Below are positions 52,892 to 61,860 of a stretch of 64,000 bases of DNA, piece after piece (the first letter of the stretch is position 1; each line of letters begins with the position of its first letter). The DNA comes from Stenotrophomonas sp. HITSZ_GD (GTDB taxonomy: Bacteria; Pseudomonadota; Gammaproteobacteria; Xanthomonadales; Xanthomonadaceae): positions 186,001 to 250,000 of the forward strand of contig NZ_JARQXB010000003.1 in NCBI RefSeq assembly GCF_029543105.1, read 5' to 3'. The notes under the pieces were generated by a model. It did not search any database. It saw only the letters and a program-made list of their open reading frames with translations, and was not told the DNA's origin. The position numbers and the translations under genes were made by a program.

Positions 52892-53764
52892 ATGACCATC
52901 AAGACGTTGCCGGGTGCTCCGGAGGGTCGGCCGTGCGCCGGCGTCAGCAGTCAGCTGCAGCCGCGCGCCCTTGACCGCTGGAACGCGGGCGTGCGCGCCG
53001 CGGCCGACAGCGAGGGCGAGCGCAGCATCAGCATCTACGACGTGATCGGCTACGACTACTGGACCGGCGATGGCGTCACCGCAAAGCGCATAGCCGCAGC
53101 GCTGCGCGGTATGGGCGCCGGCCCGGTCACCGTGAACATCAACTCGCCCGGCGGCGACATGTTCGAAGGCCTGGCCATCTACAACCTGCTGCGCGAGCAC
53201 GACGGCGAGGTGACCGTGAAGGTCCTCGGCCTGGCCGCCTCCGCGGCTTCGGTCATCGCCATGGCCGGCGACAAGATCCAGATCGCCCGCGCGGCGTTCC
53301 TGATGATCCACAACGCCTGGGTCATGGCCGTGGGCAACCGGCACGACCTCGAGGAGGTTGCCGCAACCCTCAAGCCCTTCGACGACGCGATGGCCAGCAT
53401 CTACGCCGCGCAGACCGGCCAGGACAGCACGGCCATGGCGAAGCTCATGGACCGCGAGACCTGGATCGCCGGCGAGGCCGCGGTAGAGGACGGCTTCGCC
53501 GACGAGCTTCTGCCCTCCGACAAAGTCGAAAAGGGCGCCAGCAAGGCAGGCGCCTCTGCCGTACGCCGCATTGAGTCGGCGCTGCGCGCCAGCGGGATGC
53601 CGAAGAGCGAGGCGATGCGCCTCATCAGCGAGATCAAGACCAGCTCGGGTGACCCGGCTGGCGGCGGTGAGGGAGATCCCACCGAACCCGGCGACGACGC
53701 CGGCGCAGTACCCAGCGAGGAGGCGTTCGCCGCCGCGCTGCGCAGCTTTTCCCTCACCCAGTAA
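52892..53764 (+). CDS. ClpP-like prohead maturation protease
   Basis: 290 aa. S14 fold: INSPGGDMFEGLAIYNLL, catalytic Ser in GLAASAASVIAMAG, His in AFLMIHNAW, and an Asp later. Residues 200-290 form an acidic scaffolding-like tail. In HK97-type phages this cleaves the capsid delta domain. Directly before the capsid gene. Confidence 0.92.
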   Translation: MTIKTLPGAPEGRPCAGVSSQLQPRALDRWNAGVRAAADSEGERSISIYDVIGYDYWTGDGVTAKRIAAALRGMGAGPVTVNINSPGGDMFEGLAIYNLLREHDGEVTVKVLGLAASAASVIAMAGDKIQIARAAFLMIHNAWVMAVGNRHDLEEVAATLKPFDDAMASIYAAQTGQDSTAMAKLMDRETWIAGEAAVEDGFADELLPSDKVEKGASKAGASAVRRIESALRASGMPKSEAMRLISEIKTSSGDPAGGGEGDPTEPGDDAGAVPSEEAFAAALRSFSLTQ

Positions 53765-53778
53765 CCAACGGAGACACC

Positions 53779-55113
53779 ATGAACACCAAGAAGTACCTCT
53801 ACCTGCTGGCGATCACCGCGATCGTCGCGCTGTTCTTCACCTTCGACGCGGGCGCTGCCACCCTGGTGCAGCACCTGCTGCACTCGGATCACGCCGGTGC
53901 CGTGATGGCCGCCCCGGTCATGGCCGCACTGCCCGAAGGCATCAAGGCCGAGCTGGAGCGCATCGGCGACCAGGTCAAAGCCATGGCCGAGCAGGCGCAG
54001 AGCGAGATCAAGGCTCATGCAAAGCTGGCCGATGAGACCAAGGCCAAGGTCGACGAACTGCTGATGAGGCAGGGTGAGCTGCAGGCCAACCTGCAGGGCG
54101 CCGAGCAGAAGCTGGCAAAGATCGAGGCGAACGGCGCCGGCGGCGACGTCCAGCACCAGACCTTCGGCGAGCAGTTCATCGGCAGCGATCAGTGGAAGGC
54201 CTTCCGCAGCCAGACCACCCCGCGCGGCCGAGTGGATATGACGTTCCAGGCGGCGATCACGAGCATCACCACCGACACCGACGGCGCTGCCGGCGATCTG
54301 GTCCAGACCACCCGCCTGCCGGGCATCATCGCGCCGCCGGACCGCCGCATGACGGTGCGCGACCTGATCACTCCTGGCCGCATGGACGGCAGCACACTGG
54401 AGTACGTGAAAGAGACCGGTTTCACCAACAACGCCGGCATGGTTGCCGAGGGCGCGAAGAAGCCCGAGTCGACCCTGAAGTTCGACCTGGTGAACACCAG
54501 CGCCAAGGTCATCGCGCACTTCGTGAAGGCCTCGCGCCAGATCCTGGACGACGCCTCGCAGCTGCAGAGCTACATCGACGGCCGCCTGCGCTACGGCCTG
54601 GCCTTCAAGGAAGAGCAGCAGCTGCTCAACGGCGACGGCACCGGCCAGAACCTGCTCGGCATCATCCCGCAGGCCACTGCGTACGCCGCGCCGTTCGATC
54701 CGGGCGACGTCACCGTGATCGACCAGATCCGGCTGGCGATGCTGCAGGCCGAGCTGGCGGAGTACCCGGCCACCGGCATCGTGCTGAACCCGACGGACTG
54801 GGCGCGCGTCGAGCTGCTGAAGGACACCACCGGCCGCTACATCATCGGCAACCCGCAGGGCGTCATCGGCGCCAGCCTGTGGAACCGTCCGGTCGTGGCC
54901 ACCCAGGCCATCGCGGTGGACAAGTTCCTCACCGGTGCCTTCCGCCTGGGCGCGCAGGTGTTCGATCGCTGGCAGGCCCGCGTCGAGGTGGCGACGGAGA
55001 ACGAGGACGACTTCGTCAAGAACCTGGTCACGATCCTGGCCGAGGAGCGTCTGGCGCTGGCGGTGTACCGCCCGCAGGCCTTCATCTACGGCGACCTGGG
55101 CAACGTGGCCTGA
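53779..55113 (+). CDS. Major capsid protein (HK97 fold) with hydrophobic N-terminus
   Basis: 444 aa from ATG 53779 (CGGAGA upstream). Residues 7-27 (YLYLLAITAIVALFFTFDAGA) are strongly hydrophobic. Then a coiled-coil delta domain (about 55-120), and the HK97 core with GAAGDLVQTTRLPGIIAPP, FVKASRQILDDASQLQSYI and GFTNNAG-type capsid motifs. The protease probably removes about 130 residues. The hydrophobic leader is unusual for a capsid protein. Confidence 0.93.
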   Translation: MNTKKYLYLLAITAIVALFFTFDAGAATLVQHLLHSDHAGAVMAAPVMAALPEGIKAELERIGDQVKAMAEQAQSEIKAHAKLADETKAKVDELLMRQGELQANLQGAEQKLAKIEANGAGGDVQHQTFGEQFIGSDQWKAFRSQTTPRGRVDMTFQAAITSITTDTDGAAGDLVQTTRLPGIIAPPDRRMTVRDLITPGRMDGSTLEYVKETGFTNNAGMVAEGAKKPESTLKFDLVNTSAKVIAHFVKASRQILDDASQLQSYIDGRLRYGLAFKEEQQLLNGDGTGQNLLGIIPQATAYAAPFDPGDVTVIDQIRLAMLQAELAEYPATGIVLNPTDWARVELLKDTTGRYIIGNPQGVIGASLWNRPVVATQAIAVDKFLTGAFRLGAQVFDRWQARVEVATENEDDFVKNLVTILAEERLALAVYRPQAFIYGDLGNVA

Positions 55114-55143
55114 TCGCAGCGCCGCCTGTCCGCAGGTGGCATT

Positions 55144-55172
55144 GAGGGGCGCGCTTCGGCGCGCCTCTCCTC
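55144..55172 (+). terminator. Hairpin after capsid gene
   Basis: GAGGGGCGCGC, TTCG loop, GCGCGCCTC with one bulged G, followed by TCCTCTTTC. Resembles a partial terminator or mRNA-end stabiliser that would keep capsid mRNA in excess over downstream genes. Confidence 0.55.
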
Positions 55173-55187
55173 TTTCGGAGGTATCCC

Positions 55188-55532
55188 ATGCTCATCAAGT
55201 TCAAGAACCCAGATCCGCGCGCCGGACAGACCGTCCGCATGGACAGCAGCCGCGGGCAGTACTTCATCGACACCGGTTCCGCGGACCTGGTCAAGGAAGG
55301 CGCCGTGACGGACGTCCAGTCGCCCGCGCCGCCCGTCGACGGCCCGACCCCCGGCGAGCAGCTGGTCTCGGGCACGGCTGCCGAGGTCATCGCCAGCCTG
55401 GACGCCGTGACGGACGTCGAGCTGGGCCGCGCCGCGCTGGCGGCCGAGCAGGCCGAGGCCGGCAAAAAGCGCAAGACGGTGGTCGAGGCGCTGACCGCGC
55501 GCATCGCCGTGCTCGAGCAGCCGCAGGCCTGA
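55188..55532 (+). CDS. Hypothetical head protein
   Basis: 114 aa, MLIKFKNPDPRAGQTVRMDS, with an N-terminal beta part (QYFIDTGSADLVKEG), a Pro-rich linker and a helix-rich C-terminal part (AALAAEQAEAGKKRKTVVEA). GGAGG upstream. Lies between capsid and connector genes; probably a capsid decoration or connector-associated protein. Confidence 0.6.
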   Translation: MLIKFKNPDPRAGQTVRMDSSRGQYFIDTGSADLVKEGAVTDVQSPAPPVDGPTPGEQLVSGTAAEVIASLDAVTDVELGRAALAAEQAEAGKKRKTVVEALTARIAVLEQPQA

Positions 55533-55536
55533 ATCT

Positions 55537-55884
55537 GTGGACCTGATCACCCTTGAGCAGGCCCGGCAGCACTGCCGGGCCGATGCCGGCGACGACGACA
55601 TGCTGACCGTATACGCCGACGCCGCGGAGCAGGCCGCGCAGGACTTCCTCAACCGGCGTGTGTTCAAGGACGCCGATGCGCTGGCCGACGCGGTGATCGA
55701 CGAGGTCGCTGGCGACGATCCCATGGTGGTCACCAAGCCGGTGGTTGCCGCCATCCTGCTGATCCTCGGCCATCTGTACCGCACGCGCGAGGACGTGCAG
55801 ACCGGCCAAGGCGCCGCCGCGGTCCAAATCCCGATGGGCGCCCACAGCCTGCTGTGGCCGTACCGCGTCGGGCTGGGGGTTTGA
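55537..55884 (+). CDS. Head-tail connector protein (gp6-like)
   Basis: 115 aa from GTG 55537. MDLITLEQARQHCRADAGDD and AAEQAAQDFLNRRVF...AILLILGHLYRTRE match the HK97 gp6-like/DUF3199 connector family. Forms the ring under the portal. Confidence 0.88.
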   Translation: MDLITLEQARQHCRADAGDDDMLTVYADAAEQAAQDFLNRRVFKDADALADAVIDEVAGDDPMVVTKPVVAAILLILGHLYRTREDVQTGQGAAAVQIPMGAHSLLWPYRVGLGV

Positions 55885-55885
55885 G

Positions 55886-56242
55886 GTGAGCATCGCCGCC
55901 GGCGAGCTGAACCGCCGCATCCGCATCGAGCGGCGCGGCACCGGGACGGATGGCTGGGGCCAGCCTATCGAGGAGTGGGCGCTGGTGGGCGAGGTGTGGG
56001 CCGGCATCGGGAACGAGACCGGCATGGGCGCCATTCGCTCCAGCTTGCAGGGCAATGTGCCCGCGTCCATCGCGCGCTACAGCTTCCTCGTGCGCTTTCA
56101 GACCGCGCAGGCGCTCGCTATCGACCAGGGCATGCGCATCGTCCACGACGGCCTGGTGTTCGACATCAAGGGCGTCACGCGCGACCTGAAGGACCGGGAG
56201 CGCGCGTACATCCTGGCCGAGCAGGGCGGGAACAATGGCTAG
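55886..56242 (+). CDS. Head closure protein (head-tail adaptor)
   Basis: 118 aa from GTG 55886. ELNRRIRIERRGTGTDGWGQPIEEW and RFQTAQALAIDQGMRIVHDG are typical of the SPP1 gp16/HK97 gp7-type head-tail joining family. 8-nt overlap with the next gene. Confidence 0.9.
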   Translation: MSIAAGELNRRIRIERRGTGTDGWGQPIEEWALVGEVWAGIGNETGMGAIRSSLQGNVPASIARYSFLVRFQTAQALAIDQGMRIVHDGLVFDIKGVTRDLKDRERAYILAEQGGNNG

Positions 56243-56714
56243 CCGGGTGAACCTGTCCAGTGCGCTCGCCGGACTCGACAACCTGGGCGAGATGACCACG
56301 AGCGTGGCGCGCTCAATGGGCGTGGCCGCCGGCCAGGCCGTCCGCGGCGAGGCAAAGGCCCGCGCGCCGGTAGACGACGGCACGCTGCGCGACTCGATCT
56401 ACCTGGCCTACCGCGAGGGCGAGTCCAGCGACGCGCGAGTCGTCTACCAGATCAGCTGGAACAGCAAGAAGGCGCCGCACGGCCACCTGTTGGAGTTCGG
56501 CCACTGGCGCACCAACGTGCTGGTGCGCGGCGAGGACGGGAAGTGGCGCGCAACCACGGAGCTGCTGCCGGCGCCGGTGTGGACTCCGGCGTACCCATTC
56601 CTGCGGCCCGCCTACGAGGCGACCCTGGCGCGTCTCACGGAGATCGCCGCGGCGCGCGGGCGCAAGCGCCTGGCCGAGCTTCTGAGCGGGGAGGGTGAAG
56701 GCGATGCCGTATGA
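56235..56714 (+). CDS. HK97 gp10-like neck protein
   Basis: 159 aa. GEAKARAPVDDGTLRDSIYL and PHGHLLEFGHWRT, then TPAYPFLRPAYEAT, the HK97-gp10/phi13 signature. Connects head completion to the tail terminator. Overlaps both neighbours. Confidence 0.9.
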   Translation: MASRVNLSSALAGLDNLGEMTTSVARSMGVAAGQAVRGEAKARAPVDDGTLRDSIYLAYREGESSDARVVYQISWNSKKAPHGHLLEFGHWRTNVLVRGEDGKWRATTELLPAPVWTPAYPFLRPAYEATLARLTEIAAARGRKRLAELLSGEGEGDAV

Positions 56715-57060
56715 GCCGCTGCTGCATGGGCTGGTCGCGCCGCTGCTGAGCGGTCGGTTCTACGCCGACGTGCTTCCGGACAATCCGACCTATCCCTGCG
56801 GCGTCTACCAGCAGGTCGGCGGCCGCGGCCTGTGGTTCGCCGAGGGCGCGATGCCTGATCACAAGCACGCGCGCCTGCAGATCACCCTCTGGGCGGGAAG
56901 CCGCGCCGAGGCCAACACGCTGATGCGCGCCATCGAGGGCGTGCTGTGCACGAGCCTGCCGAAGTCCGAAGTGATCGGCGCGCTGACCGCGACCTACGAG
57001 GACGCGATCAAGAAGTACGGGGCCCGGCAGGACTTCGGACTCTGGTACCCCGACCCCTGA
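56704..57060 (+). CDS. Tail completion/terminator protein (DUF3168)
   Basis: 118 aa from ATG 56704; the GGGAGG upstream favours this over the GTG at 56695. VAPLLSGRFYADVLPDN and YPCGVYQQVGGR, then ARLQITLWAG; DUF3168 pattern. Caps the tail tube. Confidence 0.85.
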   Translation: MPYEPLLHGLVAPLLSGRFYADVLPDNPTYPCGVYQQVGGRGLWFAEGAMPDHKHARLQITLWAGSRAEANTLMRAIEGVLCTSLPKSEVIGALTATYEDAIKKYGARQDFGLWYPDP

Positions 57061-57075
57061 GCAGTTCTCTCCACC

Positions 57076-57102
57076 GCCCGGCGTCGCGCCGGGCTTTTTT
57101 TT
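57076..57102 (+). terminator. Terminator-like hairpin before tail tube gene
   Basis: GCCCGGC (57076-57082) pairs with GCCGGGC (57088-57094), followed by T8. The late transcript must read through it, so antitermination by the Q-like protein is implied. Confidence 0.8.
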
Positions 57103-57122
57103 GACCAAAGCGAGGTTTTCCC

Positions 57123-57782
57123 ATGGCACTGAAGCTCCCCAAGGGCATCCAGTTCGGTTTCGCGTCGGTGCTTTCCAGCGCCATCGCGGCGACCGCATTC
57201 TCCAAGGCCGATCCGACCGTTGCCACCGTCGCCACCGGCGAGGTTGATGAGGGCGAGGTTGTCCTTATCCAGCTCGCTGGCTGGCCGCTGCTCAACAACA
57301 AGGTCGCGGTCGCGGGCGAGGAAGTTGCGGGCGCGCTGCCCCTGCTGGGCGCCGACACCTCCGATTCGGTGCTCTTCCCCGGCACCAGCGGCGCCGGCAC
57401 CCTGCTGATCGCCGGCGAGTTCGTGGACTACACCCAGCAGGGCGACCCTTCCTCGTCTGGGGGTGACCAGCAGTACTGGCAGGGCACCCTCCTCGAAGAT
57501 CCGACCGGCCGGCAGATTTCGATCCCCACCACGAAGAACGCCAAGACCCTGACCCTGCCCACCTACTACGATCCGAAGCTGCCCTGGTACAAGGCGGCGA
57601 AGGCGGTCGACGCGCGCAGCGAGCCCATCATCCTGCGCTGCAAGATCCCGGGCGGCGATGTGCTGTACTGGTACGGCTACATGTCCTTCGACGGCGACCC
57701 GACCATCGCGGCGAACACGCCGATGGGCAACACTATGACGTTCACCGCGCTGAGCGAGTCGACCCTGGTGGAGGCTGTCTGA
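57123..57782 (+). CDS. Major tail tube protein
   Basis: 219 aa. Beta-rich; ATVATGEVDEGEVVLIQLAG, GDVLYWYGYMSFDGDPTI, MTFTALSESTLVEAV. Located between the tail terminator and the frameshifted chaperone genes, exactly where lambda gpV-type tube proteins sit. Polymerises to form the tail tube. Confidence 0.88.
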   Translation: MALKLPKGIQFGFASVLSSAIAATAFSKADPTVATVATGEVDEGEVVLIQLAGWPLLNNKVAVAGEEVAGALPLLGADTSDSVLFPGTSGAGTLLIAGEFVDYTQQGDPSSSGGDQQYWQGTLLEDPTGRQISIPTTKNAKTLTLPTYYDPKLPWYKAAKAVDARSEPIILRCKIPGGDVLYWYGYMSFDGDPTIAANTPMGNTMTFTALSESTLVEAV

Positions 57783-58075
57783 TGCCCGTACGCAAGGGCG
57801 AGGCCCCCAGGCAACTGCCGGCGGAGCTGAACTTCAGCTCCGCGGCGGAGAAGTTTGCGCTGAACGTGAAGTTCGTCAACCACACCAGCAAGGAATACCG
57901 CGAGCACAAGGGCACGATTGGCGAGCTGGTGCTGTGGCTGATCGACGATTGGGACGCGGAGTATCCGCTGACCGTGGATGGCATCTCCGACTTCGAGGAT
58001 GAGCACCCGGGCATCAGTCAGGGCCTGATCGAAGCCTGGTGGCGCGCGCGCACGGTGGCGCTGGAAAAAAACTGA
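57782..58075 (+). CDS. Tail assembly chaperone G-like (unshifted product)
   Basis: 97 aa, coupled to the tube gene by TGATG. LPAELNFSSAAEKFALNVKF and GELVLWLIDDWDAEYPLTVDG. Its last codons are GAA AAA AAC TGA, containing the slippery heptamer. Corresponds to lambda gpG, the abundant tape-measure chaperone. Confidence 0.88.
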   Translation: MPVRKGEAPRQLPAELNFSSAAEKFALNVKFVNHTSKEYREHKGTIGELVLWLIDDWDAEYPLTVDGISDFEDEHPGISQGLIEAWWRARTVALEKN

Positions 58076-58383
58076 TCGAGGCGGTCGGGGCGCTGTACTT
58101 CCGCGTCCCGACCGCCGCCGAACTCGAAGGCACCGGCTTCAAGCCGAAGCACTACGTCGCCCCGGTGGTCGACCTCTGGCCCGAGAACCACCGCGCTGTG
58201 GACTTGTTCCGGCGCATTTCCAACCAGTGGCGCTGCGGCGCGGGCGGTCCTATCGGCCTGGACTACGGCGTCGTCTTCAACGAGATGGCCCACGCCGGGA
58301 TCACCGGCCAGGAGCGGGACGAGGTCATGGGCGCGCTGGCCGTAATTGAGGCGGCTGCGCTTCGAGCTCTTGCCGAAGCTTGA
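57782..58383 (+). CDS. Tail assembly chaperone GT fusion via -1 frameshift
   Basis: At 58066-58072 the heptamer A_AAA_AAC permits a -1 slip just before the TGA. Reading continues KLIEAVGALYFRVPTAAELE to the stop at 58383 (ending LRALAEA). The downstream T part has no start or RBS of its own in a proper position and overlaps G, so it is expressed only as the fusion, about 200 aa. Contains NQWRCGAGGPIGLDYGVV, as in DUF1799 proteins. Equivalent to lambda gpGT. Confidence 0.88.
58066..58072 (+). promoter_or_regulatory. Programmed -1 ribosomal frameshift site
   Basis: A_AAA_AAC in the zero frame of the G gene, with the zero-frame stop TGA immediately following. Codon phase was checked by counting from the start at 57782. 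Confidence 0.88.
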
Positions 58384-58473
58384 GGCGCCGTTTCCGGGGC
58401 GATGGAACGGCCCGCTCAGCTGTGGTAGATAGGCCGCACGGCAGGCATGACGCCTGTTGCACAGGGGAAAGGA

Positions 58474-59055
58474 ATGAACAGAAAATTTGCTGCCAGCGTT
58501 TGCTTAGTGGCTCTATTCTGTGCGGGGTGTTCAACGGTAGGGGTTTCGGGCGGCGACTTGCGCACGGTTCGCGTGGGTTCGCTCGACAAGGGTCGATCCA
58601 AAGAGCAGCAGGAAGAGGATCGGCGAGTGGAGGAAGCCCTTAAGCAGGCGATGGCCGTCTGTGACAGACGCCTATCCTCGTTCGAAGCAAGCTCCCGCAC
58701 CCAGCGGAAGTGGGCACTGGGTGTCTATTTGACTGGACTGGTTGCTGGTTCGATCGTGGTCCCAGCCCTTGCGGCTGCGAATGCATCGGCCAATGCCGCC
58801 ACGATCGCAGGGCTCAGCGGTCTCGCAGGCGCCTCCGGCCTTACAGGAAAGGCGCTGGAATCGACTGGATTGGGAGGCGCTGCCGACGCCGAGACTCGGA
58901 ATGAGATTGCTGCGAAGGTGAGAGAGCAGGTGAAGATCGCGATCACCGGAGCTAACGAGGAGCAGGTGCGCATGGGCGCGGTGGCGATGATAGCTGCCGA
59001 GTGTTCCATTTACTCGATAAAAGTGCCGAGTACTCTCGCTTCCGACAAGCCGTAG
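58474..59055 (+). CDS. Lipoprotein inserted in tail operon (probable moron)
   Basis: 193 aa from ATG 58474 with AAAGGA upstream. Signal MNRKFAASVCLVALFCAGC with lipobox, an acidic helical region (RSKEQQEEDRRVEEALKQAM), a hydrophobic Ala/Gly-rich segment (about 85-130), and C-terminal MGAVAMIAAECSIYSIKVPS. It interrupts the otherwise universal chaperone-tape measure neighbourhood and is followed by its own terminator, both hallmarks of a moron. Perhaps expressed in the lysogen. Confidence 0.75.
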   Translation: MNRKFAASVCLVALFCAGCSTVGVSGGDLRTVRVGSLDKGRSKEQQEEDRRVEEALKQAMAVCDRRLSSFEASSRTQRKWALGVYLTGLVAGSIVVPALAAANASANAATIAGLSGLAGASGLTGKALESTGLGGAADAETRNEIAAKVREQVKIAITGANEEQVRMGAVAMIAAECSIYSIKVPSTLASDKP

Positions 59056-59080
59056 AGACGCCCTAGAAGCGGCTCAACAA

Positions 59081-59108
59081 AGCCCGCCATCTGGCGGGCT
59101 TCTTTTTT
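59081..59108 (+). terminator. Intrinsic terminator after the tail-region lipoprotein
   Basis: A perfect AGCCCGCC-ATCT-GGCGGGCT stem (59081-59100) followed by TCTTTTTT. It delimits the moron; late transcripts must be antiterminated to reach the tape measure gene. Confidence 0.85.
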
Positions 59109-59124
59109 GCACGAAGGATTCCCA

Positions 59125-61860
59125 ATGTCAGACCAGAGCATTGGCACCGCCCGAATTGAAATCGAGATCGACAACAGCAAGGTCGAGCCCGGCATCAATC
59201 GCGCGAAGCAGTCGGTTTCCTCGCTCACCACGGAGGTAGAGCAGGGTAGCCAGCGGCAGGTCCAGGCCACGACGCGACAGATTCGTGCGCTGGAGCGGCA
59301 GATCGCCACCCTCGGCAAGGACCGCGAGGAGATCATCCGTTGGCGCATCGCGCAGCAGGCGAGCGGTGACCAAGCTGCTCGCCTTACGGCATTGCTGGAC
59401 AAGCAGGTCCAGTCGATGAAGGGGGCGGCAACCGCTTCCGGCCAGTACCGCGCCGCCCTGCGCAGCCTGCCCGCACAGGGCACCGACATCGTGACCCAGC
59501 TGGCCGGCGGCCAGAACCTGGGCCTGGTGCTGCTGCAGCAGGGTGGCCAGATCCGCGACCAGTTCGGCAGCGCCAGCCTGGCGATCCGTGGCGTCGGCAC
59601 GGCGCTCGCGGGCCTCGTGAACCCGATCACCCTGACGGTGGCCGGCATAGGCGCGCTGGCGCTGGCGTGGAACGCAGCCCGCCAGGAGCAGGCGGCCTTC
59701 CAGAGCGCGCTCATCCTGACCGGCGACTACGCAGGCAAGTCAGTCACCCAGCTGCAGTCGCTGGCGCTGCAGCTGGACCAGCTTGACGGTGTCACGCGCG
59801 GCGGCGCCACAGATGCGGTGCGGGCGGTGGCCGAATCGGGGCGCTTCGCCGGCCAGCAGTTCGACCTGGTCGCCACCGCCGCAGCGCGGATGGAGGCCAG
59901 CGCCGGCCAGGCGATCGACACGACTATCGACCGCTTCAAGGACATCGCCAACGACCCGGTCAAGGCGCTGCTCAAGCTAAACGAGGCCGAGCACTTCCTG
60001 ACGCAGGCCCAGATCGACCGCATCCGGCAGCTCGAGGAAGAGGGCCGCGCGCAGGATGCCGCATCGGAAGGCGTCCGCATCTACGCCGAGCACCTGGATG
60101 AGGTCGCGCGCCGGTCGGAAGCCGCGCTCCCCGCCACCACCAAGCTCTGGCGCGAGGCCACGGACTACGCCAGCCAGTTGGTCGGTGAGGTCAAGACCTA
60201 CGCGGACCTGCTCGCCCGCGTGGCCGCGATGAAGCTGGGTGGCACCGGCGTACAGGGCCTCAGCGACCTTCTTCCCATCGGCAATCTGCAGCAGCTGCAG
60301 CTGCTCAATGCGTACGGGCGCAAGTACCTTGCGGCGCAGAATCCCGCCGACGCCAGCATCGCTGGCCGGCCGCAGCACTCGCCCGGCAGCGGCGCGTCCG
60401 GCGCTATCGTCGATTCTGCCGAGGTCGAGCGCCAGATCAAGCTGGAGAAGGAGTGGACCCAGCTCACCCAGCAGAGCCTCGACAAGGAAGGGAAGAAGCG
60501 CAAGGAGATCAACGACGCCCGGGAGCTGGGCAACAAGCTCGGCAAGACCCAGGCGGAGATCTCCGCGCAGGTCGCGGCCATCGAGGCGAAGTACGCCGAC
60601 AAGGCGGCCGGCAACGCCGCGGCGGCCAAGGCCAAAGCAGACTCGAACAGCGCGCAGACGCTGGTGGAGTCGATCCAGCGGCAGATCACGGCAAACGAGC
60701 AGCTGCGCGATACCGGCGACAAGGTGACGGCCGGCGATCAGCTGGCCATCCAGGCCAAGCAGATGCTGGCCGACAAGAACAACCAGATGTCCGCGAGCTC
60801 CCGCGCGCTGCTCAAGGCCATCCTGCCCGAGCTGGAGACCAGCGAAGCGCTCACGGACAGCTACACCAAGCAGGAGAAGGCGAAGGAGGCGCTGGCGCGC
60901 CAGAACGCCATCTTCGCTCAGCAATCGGAGAACCAGCGGCGGGCCAACGAGGCGGACCTCGTCCAGATCGGGCACGGCTCCGAGGCTTCGGAGCTACTTC
61001 GTAGGCAGCTCGACATTCGCCGCGCCTATGAGGACGAACTTAAGCGCCTGGGCGACCGCAGCGTGGCGGCGGACAAGGACAGCTGGGACGCTCAGAAGGC
61101 CAACGCCGAGCGGCACCTGGCGGACATGCTGGAAACGGAGCGCGAGTACCAGGCTGAGCGCATTGCCATGATGGGCGACTGGCGCAACGGCGCGAACGCG
61201 GCATGGGAGGAGTATCGCGCCCAGGCAGGCGACGTCGCGAGCCAGACGCAGCACCTGCTCGAGAACGCGTTCACGGGCGCGGAAGATGCCTTCGTGAAGT
61301 TCGTCCAGACCGGTAAGTTGTCCTTCACCGACCTGGCGAATTCCATCATCGCAGACCTCGCGCGCATCGCGGCCAAACAAGCGATCGTGGGCATCGTCAA
61401 CATGGTCGCCAGCGCGTTCACCGGTAGCGCGGGAGGCGTGTCGGGTACCTACAGCGCGCAGAGCTTCGGCAACAATACCGACTGGCTGAACAACGGCGCC
61501 GGCTACAGCTTCGGTGGTGGGCGCGCCGCGGGCGGACCTGTCTCCCGGTCCTCGCTTTATGAGGTCGGGGAGAACAACAAGCCGGAAATCTTCAGTACCG
61601 GCGGACGCAGCTACCTCATTCCCGGCAACGACGGCACCGTGCGGCCGATCTCTGCGGCAAGCCGCACGACTGGCGCTGCCGCTTCGCCAGTCGTGAACAT
61701 CGCGGTGACCGTGGATAGCGGCGGAAGCCAGGACGAGGTGTCCGGAAGCACAGACACGCAGGCCAGGCAGCTCGCCGGCCTCATCAAGGCGCAGGTGGTC
61801 GAGGTGCTGATCCAGCAGCAGCGCCCCGGCGGCATGTTCAGCGCTTCGAGGGCTCGCTGA
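59125..61860 (+). CDS. Tail length tape measure protein
   Basis: 911 aa from ATG 59125 (MSDQSIGTARIEIEIDNSKV). Long helical, Gln/Ala-rich, with membrane-like segment LAGLVNPITLTVAGIGALAL (about 160-180). The lambda-H-like C-terminal part has FTDLANSIIADLARIAAKQA and then Gly-rich GRAAGGPVSRSSLYEVGENN. Sets tail length and helps DNA entry; escorted by G/GT. Confidence 0.93.
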   Translation: MSDQSIGTARIEIEIDNSKVEPGINRAKQSVSSLTTEVEQGSQRQVQATTRQIRALERQIATLGKDREEIIRWRIAQQASGDQAARLTALLDKQVQSMKGAATASGQYRAALRSLPAQGTDIVTQLAGGQNLGLVLLQQGGQIRDQFGSASLAIRGVGTALAGLVNPITLTVAGIGALALAWNAARQEQAAFQSALILTGDYAGKSVTQLQSLALQLDQLDGVTRGGATDAVRAVAESGRFAGQQFDLVATAAARMEASAGQAIDTTIDRFKDIANDPVKALLKLNEAEHFLTQAQIDRIRQLEEEGRAQDAASEGVRIYAEHLDEVARRSEAALPATTKLWREATDYASQLVGEVKTYADLLARVAAMKLGGTGVQGLSDLLPIGNLQQLQLLNAYGRKYLAAQNPADASIAGRPQHSPGSGASGAIVDSAEVERQIKLEKEWTQLTQQSLDKEGKKRKEINDARELGNKLGKTQAEISAQVAAIEAKYADKAAGNAAAAKAKADSNSAQTLVESIQRQITANEQLRDTGDKVTAGDQLAIQAKQMLADKNNQMSASSRALLKAILPELETSEALTDSYTKQEKAKEALARQNAIFAQQSENQRRANEADLVQIGHGSEASELLRRQLDIRRAYEDELKRLGDRSVAADKDSWDAQKANAERHLADMLETEREYQAERIAMMGDWRNGANAAWEEYRAQAGDVASQTQHLLENAFTGAEDAFVKFVQTGKLSFTDLANSIIADLARIAAKQAIVGIVNMVASAFTGSAGGVSGTYSAQSFGNNTDWLNNGAGYSFGGGRAAGGPVSRSSLYEVGENNKPEIFSTGGRSYLIPGNDGTVRPISAASRTTGAAASPVVNIAVTVDSGGSQDEVSGSTDTQARQLAGLIKAQVVEVLIQQQRPGGMFSASRAR

